Shown here: positions 54,785-64,000 of the stretch, in pieces
Layout of the letters: each line of letters starts with the position of its first letter
Numbering within the stretch: position 1 is the stretch's first letter
NCBI GenBank assembly: GCA_039566865.1
Contig: CM076957.1
Location: forward strand, 10,983,896 to 11,047,895
Source of the DNA: Aurelia coerulea
Taxonomy: Eukaryota; Cnidaria; Scyphozoa; Semaeostomeae; Ulmaridae
Reading direction: 5' to 3'
Length of the DNA stretch: 64,000 nucleotides
Program-made: the position numbers and the translations under genes
Notes under the pieces: model-generated
Told to the model about the DNA's origin: nothing
The model's input: the letters and a program-made list of their open reading frames with translations, nothing else
Databases searched by the model: none

Positions 54785-55055
54785 TGGAATTTACCAGTTT
54801 CTGTGGTTTCCCCAGTTTACCCAGCTTTCACAACGTTCACACTCAGCTTTTTCGCTGTCAAATTAGCACTTCCCAGCTCTCCCAGCTTTTTGGGAAACAT
54901 TTCCCAGCTTTCCTAGCTCTTTGAGTACTGATTCCTAGCTTCCCCAGCTTCCTAGGAAACAGTATTCCCAGCTGGAAATTTTTCTTCATGAAAAAGCTAG
55001 GGAAACTGGGGAAATCCTAGGAAATCCTAGCTTTTCCAGTTATCTCCCCAGCTTT
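54785..55055. repeat. Word-repeat region built on CCCAGCTTT / GGGAAA
   Basis: CCCAGC, TCCCAGCT and CCTAGCT occur more than a dozen times at irregular spacing, mostly on one strand, with the complement AAAGCTAGGGAAACTGGGG near 54993. It is not a regular tandem repeat. Confidence 0.7.
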
Positions 55056-55329
55056 TTTAGTATGGGATAGATCTTTTGTTCTCAAATGTGAGAACCAGTT
55101 ATTGTACCTGCGAGCTGCGAGTTTGACTTAGAGTTTCACAGCTGCGAGTGAATGTAAGTTTTCCAACCTGGATACAAGCTTCTGGTAGCACAAACTAATT
55201 TACAACTGTTGTGCAAATGAAATTTGCCAACTTGTCCACAAAGACATAAAACCATAGTAGCTGAAGGCGAAGTTGCAGGTTTTAGCGCTAAGCCAGTCTG
55301 CAAAGCATGGCAGTTCTTGACAAGATCTT

Positions 55330-55625
55330 GTGTGTACAACCTGTACAAAAATACAAGGCTAAACTTGGCCTTGTACAGGCCAAGTTTTAGCCTTGTAGAG
55401 GGGATTATGACCTTGTCATGACCTTGTAATAACCTTGGAAGAAAATTGCAAGGCTATCAGTAAGATTCCAAGCTGCAACCAGTCTAACACAAGGTTTCCA
55501 CAAGGTTTCCACAAGGCTAATTAGCATTTTTCAAGCCATTTACAAGGTTACAGCAAGGCTATTCCAGGCTATAACAAGGTTACAAGGCCATAACTACAAG
55601 GCTTGTACATGGCTATTACATGGCC
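55330..55625. repeat. Word-repeat region built on CAAGGCTA / TAGCCTTG
   Basis: CAAGGCTA, CAAGGTT and related words recur about fifteen times in both orientations. It includes a near-perfect palindrome at about 55350-55393 (CAAGGCTAAACTTGGCC, TTGTACA, GGCCAAGTTTTAGCCTTG). Neither a regular period nor element boundaries can be set. Confidence 0.75.
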
Positions 55626-56226
55626 TTGTATTTTCGTACAGGAAGGCAAAAACATGCATGCATGTGTGCAATTGTGCAAAAATGGCATGCAATGTGTGCA
55701 CACCATCCAGTTTTGGACAAATGTGCACACCATTCACTTATGGATGAAAATGTGCAGATTTATTCTTAGATCTTTTCTGAGACACTGTATGCTTTACAAC
55801 ACATGTTTTTTCCATATAAGAAACTGCCCATAAGAAAACTCTCAGATCACCAAAAAATTAAGAAACTCCAGTTTTGAAAAAAATTTAACTTTTGAAACTA
55901 TCTTTTTAAAAAATGGAAATATTTGGCAGATGTATTATCAATTACTTTACTCAGAAGGTATTTGAATAACGTCCATCATGAGATTACAGGTACCTACCAG
56001 ACATTGAAGATTGCTATCTGAAACTTTTAAGAAGCTTGCCAGCAACTTTTTAAGAAACTTTCAGTACTGACTCAAATTCTTAGCTTCTTAGACAAAATAT
56101 GTGTAGTGCAACACAAAGACTTTGATGTCATGGTGCAATTTACCAACAATGATTTAGTCACTCGTGTCTCTGTGAAAGGTTCTTGTGTTGATTGCAGACT
56201 CTGAACAATTATGCATAAGTGTATGG
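55626..56226. other. Unassigned spacer
   Basis: AT-rich, no recognised coding or repeat structure. Confidence 0.25.
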
Positions 56227-56785
56227 GAAGAAAAATATAGGGGGGCTGCCCAACACAAAGTCAATTGTCTAAAAAGTCAAAGTCGAAGGTCTAAAAACAA
56301 ATTAAATCAACCATTCCGAAAGAGCAACATAGGGCAAAGTGGTCTATCTTACCTAGGGCCTAAAATCTGGAACAATCTACACTCTGGCCTAAAGTCTGCT
56401 AAAAACGTTAACAGTTTCAAACATAAGATAAAGGACAATTCCTTTAAAGACCTCCAAAATCAAGAAAACAGTCCCTATATATATTATTAAATTTCTAAAA
56501 ACTGCATAAATAACAAGCCCAACAGGCTGTTACACTTTCCTATGAACGTCTCTTTTTTTCATGAACTTTTCTTTTCTATAATACTCCTGGAGGGACCATT
56601 ATGGAAACAAGGTTGCACTGACCTTTTAATGCTATCCCTGCCATTTTAAACTAGGGGTATTTTTATACTAGATCTTTAGTTTTTATTACCATTTTATACA
56701 TGTAAATAACCTTTCTTTCCTTTATTACATTTTCAATTTTTACTTTGTATGGCAAAATTTTACATACATACATACATACATACAT
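56227..56785 (+). pseudogene. LINE C-terminal remnant with (ACAT)n tail
   Basis: The plus-strand frame ending at 56490 carries FRKSNIGQSGLSYLGPKIWN followed by NLHSGLKSAKNVNSFKHKIK, the C-terminal block of a LINE family in which GPK-WN-LP and SFK motifs are conserved. The 3' UTR follows and ends in an (ACAT)n tail at 56759-56785. The upstream reverse transcriptase is missing. Confidence 0.75.
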
Positions 56786-57268
56786 TGTTTATCAACATTT
56801 TGCCTGAATGGGGCTGATTTTTGACAATTTTTCTAAAATTGGGGGGGGCACTGCACCCCTGCTCGTACACTTAATATGCAATTGTGCAAAGAAGGTACAC
56901 TATAGTTTGGTATTTCAATGATCAGATGCCCTTTTTAAAAGTGATTTTAATGTCTCCTGGAGCTTATTATCCTTATATTCTTTACATTTGATACCTCTGA
57001 AACTGCTTTTACAAAATGGAAAATTAAAAGGATTTAAGGATCATGTAGCGAAATAGGGCATTTTCCGAGGATCTGAAGGGCGTTGCTCAAAAAAATTTCC
57101 GCGGCCCCCGGACCCCCAAATTCCTTGCGCTTTGCACTCCAGGCCTCACTGAATTTGCTTGCACGTTGCCCTCACTTGTAAGATGATCAAAATATCAACT
57201 CCCGCCCCCTGCAACTTTGCGTTAATAATTTATTTGTGCATCTTTCTTGAATAACCCTTTACATTTTA
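56786..57268. other. Unassigned spacer
   Basis: It contains GGGGGGGGCACTGCACCCC near 56841 and a CCGCGGCCCCCGGACCCCC stretch near 57100, both looking like fragments of interspersed repeats. No genes. Confidence 0.25.
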
Positions 57269-58278
57269 GGCCATATAAAAAAATTAATAGATTCTCATCA
57301 CCGACCATGTGGAAAATTAATTCTGCGTCAAAATTTTTTATATTTTGTTTGTAAATATAAAAGTCCCGCCTGCTCATCATTTGCAATGTTTGTGATGTTT
57401 TTATATTTTATATAACGTCAAAACATATAGTTTTATTGTTTTTTATTCATTTGCAATGATTTGCTCCTTATGATACACACTATTATCGAATGAAAGGTAG
57501 GATTTACCATAAAACTACAAAAAATGTCAATCTGAAACAACGTATTCACTGATTTGGCACAGTTTTGGTCAATTAAAAAGTTGTTATGGTTCAAGGACAT
57601 TCAGACGGGAGGCTGATCTGACGGATCCAAATTCAAAATGCACCGCTACAATTTGAATGGGGTCCATGCAAAATGTATTCATTTAGGAGCATGACATGGA
57701 CAAGCACTGAACCAAGACAGGTCGCTTGAGTTTGGGCCAAACTTCACAGCAATTTTATTGGGTCCTGTGGGAGGGCTGTGGGAAATTTGCAAGAAATTAC
57801 TTGACAAGAAATCACTTTATTTTCATTTTTTATATATTCAATATAAAAATTTACATGAACGAGGTATATAGAGCTATACTTATAAATTACTTAACTACAT
57901 AACAAAAGACAATAACCCGGGAAGCAAGAACCCATGACTATCCCAGGAATCACTTTAATTTTGAAAAAGTAAAAATTTCTTGAAGAAACTGTGAGAAATT
58001 CCCTTTAGATAGTTGTTTGTAAACAGCCCCTACAAACATCGATAATCTTAAGTTGTTTGTCGCTGCTCCTTGTTCTTCTACGGACGGCCCACAGGGTAGA
58101 ATTTATCTGTGCGAAAGACTATGTAAACAAAGAATTAAATGGAATAATGTGCTTCCCTCGCTGATTTGGCTAGATTTGCCAACAAAATTTATATATAAAT
58201 TATGAAATATAAACCTCCCGCCTCGCGAGAGTTTCCAAAACTTTGTGATGAGAATCTATTAATTTATTTTATGTGGCC
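57269..58278. mobile_element. 1.0-kb Harbinger-like MITE
   Basis: TTA is duplicated (57266-57268 and 58279-58281). The termini GGCCATATAAAAAAATTAAT and, inverted, GGCCACATAAAATAAATTAAT share a following ATAGATTCTCATCACC block. The next ~60 bp inward (TATAAAAGTCCCGCCT / AGGCGGGAGGTTTATA) are also inverted copies. The interior is non-coding. A TTA duplication fits the PIF/Harbinger target preference. Confidence 0.75.
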
Positions 58279-59303
58279 TTAAAGGTTTTTAGACTGATTT
58301 GAGTTAGTCTGCAGTGCAACCTCTATGGGGGAAAGAAAAAATTTCCTTCAATTTTCCCTCCCCTATGAAGGTGGCACCGCAGACTAGATTTGAGTGGGGA
58401 CTGTATCAAGATCAGTGAAAATGTTCCTTCTTTAGAAAAGTTCAATGTTTATCCTAAGCTACAGTTTATTTTGCATACACAGCACCATCTAGAAACGCCC
58501 CCCCCCCCCCTCCCCTGAAACAAAAATGTTATGATTTCCAGAATGTGTGTGTGCAGTGCAGCCCTATATTTTGGTGTGCATTGGACAAACCTCCAGTTAT
58601 CAAACATCCAGCTACCAGTTATCAAACCCTGTCCGCCTTGCTGTTCCAGCGAAAACTAGTTCTTCGATTTTGGCTTATCTGCCCTCTTCTTGTCCCCTTT
58701 ATCTATTCTTATGTCAAAAAGTAGAAAACAGAACTCAATTCAACTGTCTGAAAGCAAACAATTCGATTAAAAAAAGAAGAAAAATGCAATAGAAGAATTC
58801 TTACCCGGGATCCAAATGACTCATTTTGGCTTTCTCGTAAATCTCATCAGATCTTGGATGGATTGTTACTTATTAGCCTCTGAAAGACTATCTTTGTTAC
58901 TGCGAAGTGACACCATTAACTCTCTCAGCAAGAACAAACAAGGGTCATCAAAAATGGGCCTAACCAGAAGGGCACCATTTTCAAGTCATCAAAATCACCA
59001 TATCAAAACGAGCGATGAACTTGGAAAACTATCAGTATCAATCAAACCCTGCTATTTCAACCAAATCTTGACTTGTGCAATGACCACATTGTTCATTCCT
59101 GTCGCATTTTCTTGAGTTGATAGCTGCTAGCAGCAGTGAGGTTAGCAACATCTGAGTTGACAGTGTCCTGTGTCCATAGAAATACTAGTATTGTTACCAT
59201 GGAGATGTCACGACAGATTTTTAATGATATTTGTTAATATTATATTGCCGCGCGGGATACCATGTATACGCGGGTATTCGCAGCACAGATATTTTCTGCC
59301 CTT
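58279..59303. other. Unassigned spacer with a C-run
   Basis: It has about 12 C at 58499-58510. The frame at 58816-59115 shows no domain. No element ends could be paired. Confidence 0.3.
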
Positions 59304-59560
59304 GCTCCGGGGGGGGGGGGGGGGGGGACAGTACTTGACTTCAATTGTACAGGGGTGTGCACTCCAAGAAGAAGAATTTTCACCCGGCTTTAGAAATTTT
59401 TTCTCGAAATGATAACCGGCTTTAGAAAAAATCGGCGAAAAGCATACCCCAAAGCGTAAAAATCGGCGAAAAGGATACCCCAAATCGTAAAAATTCGTCA
59501 AAAAACAATGAAATAACACTTTTGGCAACCGTTAGAAAAAAGAGGCGGAAACGGTACCCG
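59304..59560. mobile_element. Probable further copy of the CCGGGG MITE family
   Basis: It starts TCC followed by about 19 G and continues ACAGTACTTGACTTCAATTG, then GGGGTGTGCAC, as at the inverted right end of 13406-13728. It contains tandem words AAAATCGGCGAAAAGCATACCCC and a repeat of that about 25 bp later. The right end is not clear (ACGGTACCCGG near 59556). Confidence 0.55.
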
Positions 59561-60019
59561 GAAAGGAGTGCACTTTTATATTTTGATATCTACTTGATAT
59601 TTGATTCTTTTAAGGAGGGTTGGGAGCTGTTTTACAAGGGGCCCTCCACTTAAAAACGTTACTTACAATATAAAATTGCTTGGAAATAGATTAAATATAA
59701 TACAAAAACCATAGTGTTAAAAGCCTAATACAAATTTACAAAGTATGATAAAAGAAAAGAAACGATATTTTCTAAATAGACTGTTTAAAACTATATATAG
59801 GGCAGATGCCTGTTTGCCCATTTTTTTGCCAAAATTTTTTGCCCATTTCTTGACTTTTTCTTGGGTAGTCTTAAAATCTGTCTCTGTGTTTCGCAGGACA
59901 TACGAAGAGCATTTTGAGTTTCGGGTGAAGAGGTCACACAGGTATTGCGGAATTGCGGAGCCAGTTCATGCAGGGACTTCAAGACCATTGTTTTAGATTC
60001 AAAAGCTATATGTACACAC
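59561..60019. other. Unassigned spacer
   Basis: No recognised element. The frame at 59745-59996 has no domain. Confidence 0.25.
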
Positions 60020-60225
60020 CCCTCTAAGTGCCCCGGTATATCCTGCCCCAGCGAATTCCCCGGTGAAAAAAATTAAGCAAAATCCAGCCCCGGACAAGGC
60101 GAGAATTTCCCCGGTACAAAATCATTATCCCCGGGATAAATCGCATCGCAATGAATTCCTCGGTCATAAATTTTGCAAACCCCGGTGCGAAAAAGTCTAG
60201 AAAATTTCCCCGGCAGTTAACCTTG
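60020..60225. repeat. CCCCGG word-repeat region
   Basis: CCCCGGT, CCCCGGA or CCCCGGG appears about nine times in 200 bp, each followed by an A-rich spacer with GCGA or AAAT. The arrangement is like the AAACCCG region at 29868-30291. Repeat boundaries not defined. Confidence 0.6.
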
Positions 60226-60847
60226 CAGAGAATTTTGGAATCTGGAACTAATTTTCTTTAGTTCCTCGTCGTTAAAACTGGGCAAACAAGTTATTAGACA
60301 AAAGTCAGCATGAAACCATGACATGACAGCAGGGGCGGACTGGCCCGGGTGGCTAGGTGGCGTTTGCCACCCGGGCCCCCTTATAATTTTGAAAAGCGGG
60401 CCCTTCATAAAGATAAATTTTTGAATTTAAGCATCAATCTATAACCCATACACGTAAGCTTCGCAAGCTGATTCGAAACAATGGCTATCACGTCTAATGT
60501 CTCTGGGCCCCAGCCAAGTGAACACCTCTTCACGCTCAGTCAGGGCATCTTTTAATATGATAACTAGCGGGCCATTGGCCCAGTAGGCCCTCTTCCTGGC
60601 CCAGTAGTGAAGCAAAAATCCCATTTTTGGCGCATTACTTTGGGCCCTTTTCGTTCAACTTATTTTACAGTTTACCCCTTCATTTTCAAGCGCCAAAAGG
60701 TCCTTCCAGTGCAGTTGACATTCATAGTTACTCAGCCTTAGATGGGCCTTTCTGTTTCAACATTCTAGACGTATTAGATAGAGACCTTGCTATCAAATTT
60801 ATAGAGGAATCAACCATGGACCTTCCATTTTCCCAAACTGGCAGACA
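60226..60847. other. Unassigned spacer
   Basis: It includes a short palindrome, GGCCCGGGTGGC and GCCACCCGGGCCC, near 60341-60378. No gene recognised. Confidence 0.3.
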
Positions 60848-60907
60848 GTGTTGTGGTGTAGTGGTGTATTCCGCTGACTTTGCAGCCAGAACATTCAGGC
60901 GGACAGT
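60848..60907 (+). mobile_element. Head fragment of the tRNA-derived SINE
   Basis: GTGGTGTAGTGGTGTA-TCC-CTGACTTTGCA-CC follows 46020-46075 (GTGGCGCAGTGGTGTAATCC, CTGACTTTGCACC). Box A is degenerate and the copy stops before box B. Confidence 0.6.
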
Positions 60908-61059
60908 GGCGTGGCCACGGGGGGTATGGGGGGCAATTGCCTCCTCCCCATTTTTGTCGAAAGATGGTCCTCGAGATTCCTGTAAAACCGAAGAGAAAAT
61001 AGCTGGGTATAGGTTGGGTAAGAATTTTCCGATAATATATATTTAACATATAATATATG

Positions 61060-64000
61060 GGTTTGTTGGTTCCCTTGGCAACAGTTATCCATATCGAAGA
61101 TTTCAAACAGTAAGGGCAGTGTGCCAGGTCAAAGAGGTCAAATTTTGAAGATTGCCTTGTAATGAGTTGGCACCTCGAAGGCTAGGAGCAAGTAGTCAAT
61201 TAGCCGTAATGAGGAAATGTCAATTGGCAACCACGCCAAATTTGATTGTTAGCCCTAATATATCTGAATTGCTTTGATTGTATACATTAACACTGCCTGT
61301 AAATATCTCAGATGCTTCGCTGATTGTTTCGATTGTTTGGATAAATAATGCCTATTGTTACAACATTCCTGATTCCTATATCTCTATATAGGTAGGTGTA
61401 TTCCTTCCGGTTGGAGCAAAAGCCCCTGCATAATGTTTTCATTCTTCAAACATATTAAAGGCCCCCATTAGCCATGTTTGAAGAATGAGATCATGCACGT
61501 AGCTTGCCTCAAAATTTTAGACTATTTATTTGCAATTGCAACTGTTTAATGCACGATTTAGCTTCTATTGAAATGGCAGTAGCCCAATAAAAAGGCCACT
61601 TGATGAAGCAGACCAGATTTTATGATATGCATCAGAACTATCACATTAGATGTAGCGAAACCAGAGATGTAGGAACTGGGGGCACTGGGGGAACGTGCTC
61701 TCTCAGATTTTGCAACAAACCGAAAAGTGCCCTTTTTGTTTCAGGATATGCCCCTTTTGAAGACCGATGCGGACAGAAAGTCGTTTCATTTAGTTATTAT
61801 TTACTTCATGATTTAGTTATGCATATTTCTCATTTTGTTTCATTTTGAAGGAAATCGGATATCTATCAGCGTTCACACTATTTTTTTCCATATATCACAT
61901 TTCTACCGTCAAAAAATCTGGTGTATATTAAAGTGCCCTTCTTACGAAAAAAGCGCCACTGAAATGCCGTGCCCCTCCAAGTTAAAGATGCTTCCTACTG
62001 CTCTGAGTGAAACTAAAGGATAGCCGACGATATTTACAAATTGCTTACTTTATCCAGTCAAGAATTGCCACTACAACAGGTTTCTTGATACTATTTTATG
62101 GGTTGGTAAGGTTCCCTTGCTAACAGTTATTGATATTGAAGATTTCAAACAGTAAGGGCAGTGTGCCAGGTCAAAGAGGTCAAAGTTTGAAGATTGCTTT
62201 GTAATGAGTTGGCAGCAAGCAGTAATTAGCCTTAATGAGGAAATTCGAATTGGCAATTTCGCCAAAATTGATTGTTGGCCCAAATATATCGGAATTGTTT
62301 TGATTGTATACATTAACACTGCCTGTAAATATCTCAGATGCTTCGTTGATTGTTTCGATTGTGTGCATAAATAATGCCCATTGTTACAACATTCCTGATT
62401 CCTATGTACCTATGTAGGTAGGTAGGTAGGTGTATTCCTTCCGGTTGGAGCAAAAGCCCCTGCATAATGTTTTCATTCTTCAAACATAAATTAAAGGCCC
62501 CCATTAGCCATGTTTGAAGAATGAGATCATGCACGTAGCTTGCCTCAAAGTGATAGAATATTTATTTGCAATTGCAACTGTTTAATGCACGATTTCTTTT
62601 ATATCGAAATGGCAGTAGCCTAGTAACAAGCCCACTTGATGAAGAAGACCAGATTTCTGTATATGCATTGCACGTGCCCAAATCGTCTTGTAAGGAAGAA
62701 AGAAAGGGTCTCTTTCTTCCTTAGAAGACGATTTGGGCAAGTCCATGCATGCATCAGAACCATTACATTAGATGTAGTGAAACCAGAGACGTAGAAACCG
62801 AGGGGCACTGGGGGGCTCGTGCCCCCCCCCCCCACAAGATTTTGCAACAAATCAAAAAGTGCCCTTTTCGTCTCAGCATGTGCCCCTTTTGAAGACCGAT
62901 GTGGTAGTTGTCTTTACTTCGGACTTGTGCCCTAGAAGTGCCGTGCCCCTTCAAGGTTAAGATGCTTTCTACTGCCCTGAGTGAAAGTAAAGGATAGCCG
63001 ACACTATTGACAAATTGTTTACTTTATCCTGACAAGAGTTGCCTCTATAACAGTGCCACACTTGTTTCTTAATAGTATTTTATGGGTTGGTAGGTTCCCT
63101 TGCTAACAGTTATTGATATTGAAGATTTTTCAAACAGTAAGGGCAGCGTGCCAGGTCAAAGAGGTCAAATTTTGAAGATTGCCTCCTAATGAGTTGGCAG
63201 CTCCATTAATTTTAGGAGCAAGTAGCTAATTAGCCTTAATGAGGAAATATCAATTGGCAACTGCGCCAAATTTGATTGTTAGCCCAAATATCTCTGAATT
63301 GTTTTGATTGTATACATTAACATTGCCTGTGAATATCTTAGATGCTTCGTTGATTGTTTCAATTGTGTCCACAAATAATGCCTATTGTTACAACATTCCT
63401 GATTCCTATGTCTCTATATAGGTAGGTAGATAGGTAGGTAGGTAGGTCTATTCCTTCCGGTTTGAGCAAAAGCCCCTCCATAATGTTTTCATTCTTCAAA
63501 CATAATTAAAGGCCCCCATTAGCCATGTTTGAAGAATGAGATCATGCACATAGCTTGCCTCAAAGTAATAGAGTATCTATTTGCAATTGCAATGCGTGAT
63601 TTAGTTCATATCGAAATGGATGTAGCCTAATAACGAGCCCACTTGATGAAGCAGATCAGATTTCGTTATATGCATCAGATCTATTACATTAGATGTAGCG
63701 AGAGTCCAGAGACGTAGAAACTAGTGGGACACAGGGGGCACGTGCTCCCCAAGATTTTGCAACAAACCAAAAGGTGTAATTTTTGTCTCATGATGTGCCC
63801 CTCTTAAAGACTAATGCGGACAGAAAGTAGTTTAATTATGTTAGTATTTACGTCTTGATTTGGCTATGTTTGCTGCTTCTCATTTTGTTTCATTGCGAAG
63901 GAAATCGTATATCTATCAGCATTCATACTATTTTCTCCTATATGTAACATTTTTCCCGTCGAAAATCTGATGTATATTAAAATGCCCTTCTTATGAAAAA
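61060..64000. repeat. ~1-kb unit in three tandem copies, continuing past the window
   Basis: Anchor block TTTCAAACAGTAAGGGCAG lies at about 61104, 62146 and, with one extra T before it, 63131. GTTCCCTTGCTAACAGTTAT precedes it in the second and third copies. Every copy then has AGGTCAAAGAGGTCAAA, a TAGGTAGG microsatellite, CTTCCGGTTGGAGC (third copy GGTTTGAGC), a hairpin of TCATTCTTCAAACAT and ATGTTTGAAGAATGA, and a GGCACTGGGGG / GATTTTGCAACAAA / GCCCCTTTTGAAGACCGATG region. Unit lengths are about 1040 and 985 bp. A diverged single piece is at 8755-8945. No coding function. Confidence 0.9.
62676..62738. repeat. Hairpin insertion in the middle tandem copy only
   Basis: GCCCAAATCGTCTTGTAAGG and its complement, with AAGAAAGA / TCTTTCTT inside, form a ~28-bp stem. 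Copies 1 and 3 lack it. ATGCAT occurs immediately on both sides (about 62662-62667 and 62745-62750), like a 6-bp target duplication. Confidence 0.7.

Noticed and set aside
58547..59115. Two plus-strand frames near a C-run as genes
   Set aside because: Low-information composition, no domains and no splice signals beyond chance.

Overview
The window is eukaryotic, repeat-dominated, AT-rich intergenic DNA from an animal genome. The mixture of CR1/L2-like non-LTR retrotransposons (LINEs), a BEL/Pao pol fragment and many short terminal-inverted-repeat elements suggests a cnidarian, probably an anthozoan (coral or sea anemone). That assignment is inferred from element style, not from a diagnostic host gene. 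I find no bacterial operons, rRNA, functional tRNA gene or CRISPR array. The only credible host coding signal is one 126-bp exon on the minus strand (17102-17227) with clean splice sites.

Layout. 1-8 kb: end of a TA-target element, a 570-bp foldback, a Tc1-type remnant, then a long plus-strand LINE (2934-7451) interrupted by a 792-bp TA-target MITE. 8-18.6 kb: sparse sequence with MITEs, a truncated minus-strand LINE, tiny SINE-tail insertions, the host exon and a 217-bp palindrome. 18.6-22.3 kb: LINE debris, a BEL/Pao integrase fragment followed by two tandem arrays, and another LINE 3' end.

22.3-34.5 kb: a deeply nested transposon cluster. A plus-strand LINE (here LINE-A) was split by a 3-bp-target element, by a MULE-like element with 9-bp target duplications (which itself holds LINE-C), and by minus-strand LINE-B, which was in turn hit by at least three more elements, one containing a fourth-level insertion. 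Target duplications and reading-frame continuity across junctions agree at nearly every step.

34.5-44.5 kb: a TTAA-flanked MITE, then minus-strand LINE-D, whose 3' UTR is split by a 4.6-kb element with 9-bp target duplications carrying about 14 copies of a 195-bp tandem repeat, and by a 369-bp MITE. 44.5-53.4 kb: an (AACAT)n microsatellite, a tRNA-derived SINE, plus-strand LINE-F, nearly complete minus-strand LINE-E with a 2A-like N-terminal motif, and a TTAA-flanked piggyBac-like MITE. 53.4-64 kb: low-complexity word-repeat stretches, more MITEs, a LINE 3' end, and a roughly 1-kb unit in three tandem copies that runs off the window end.

No cooperating host pathway is visible. The interaction shown by the sequence is insertion order, which can be read as a stratigraphy.
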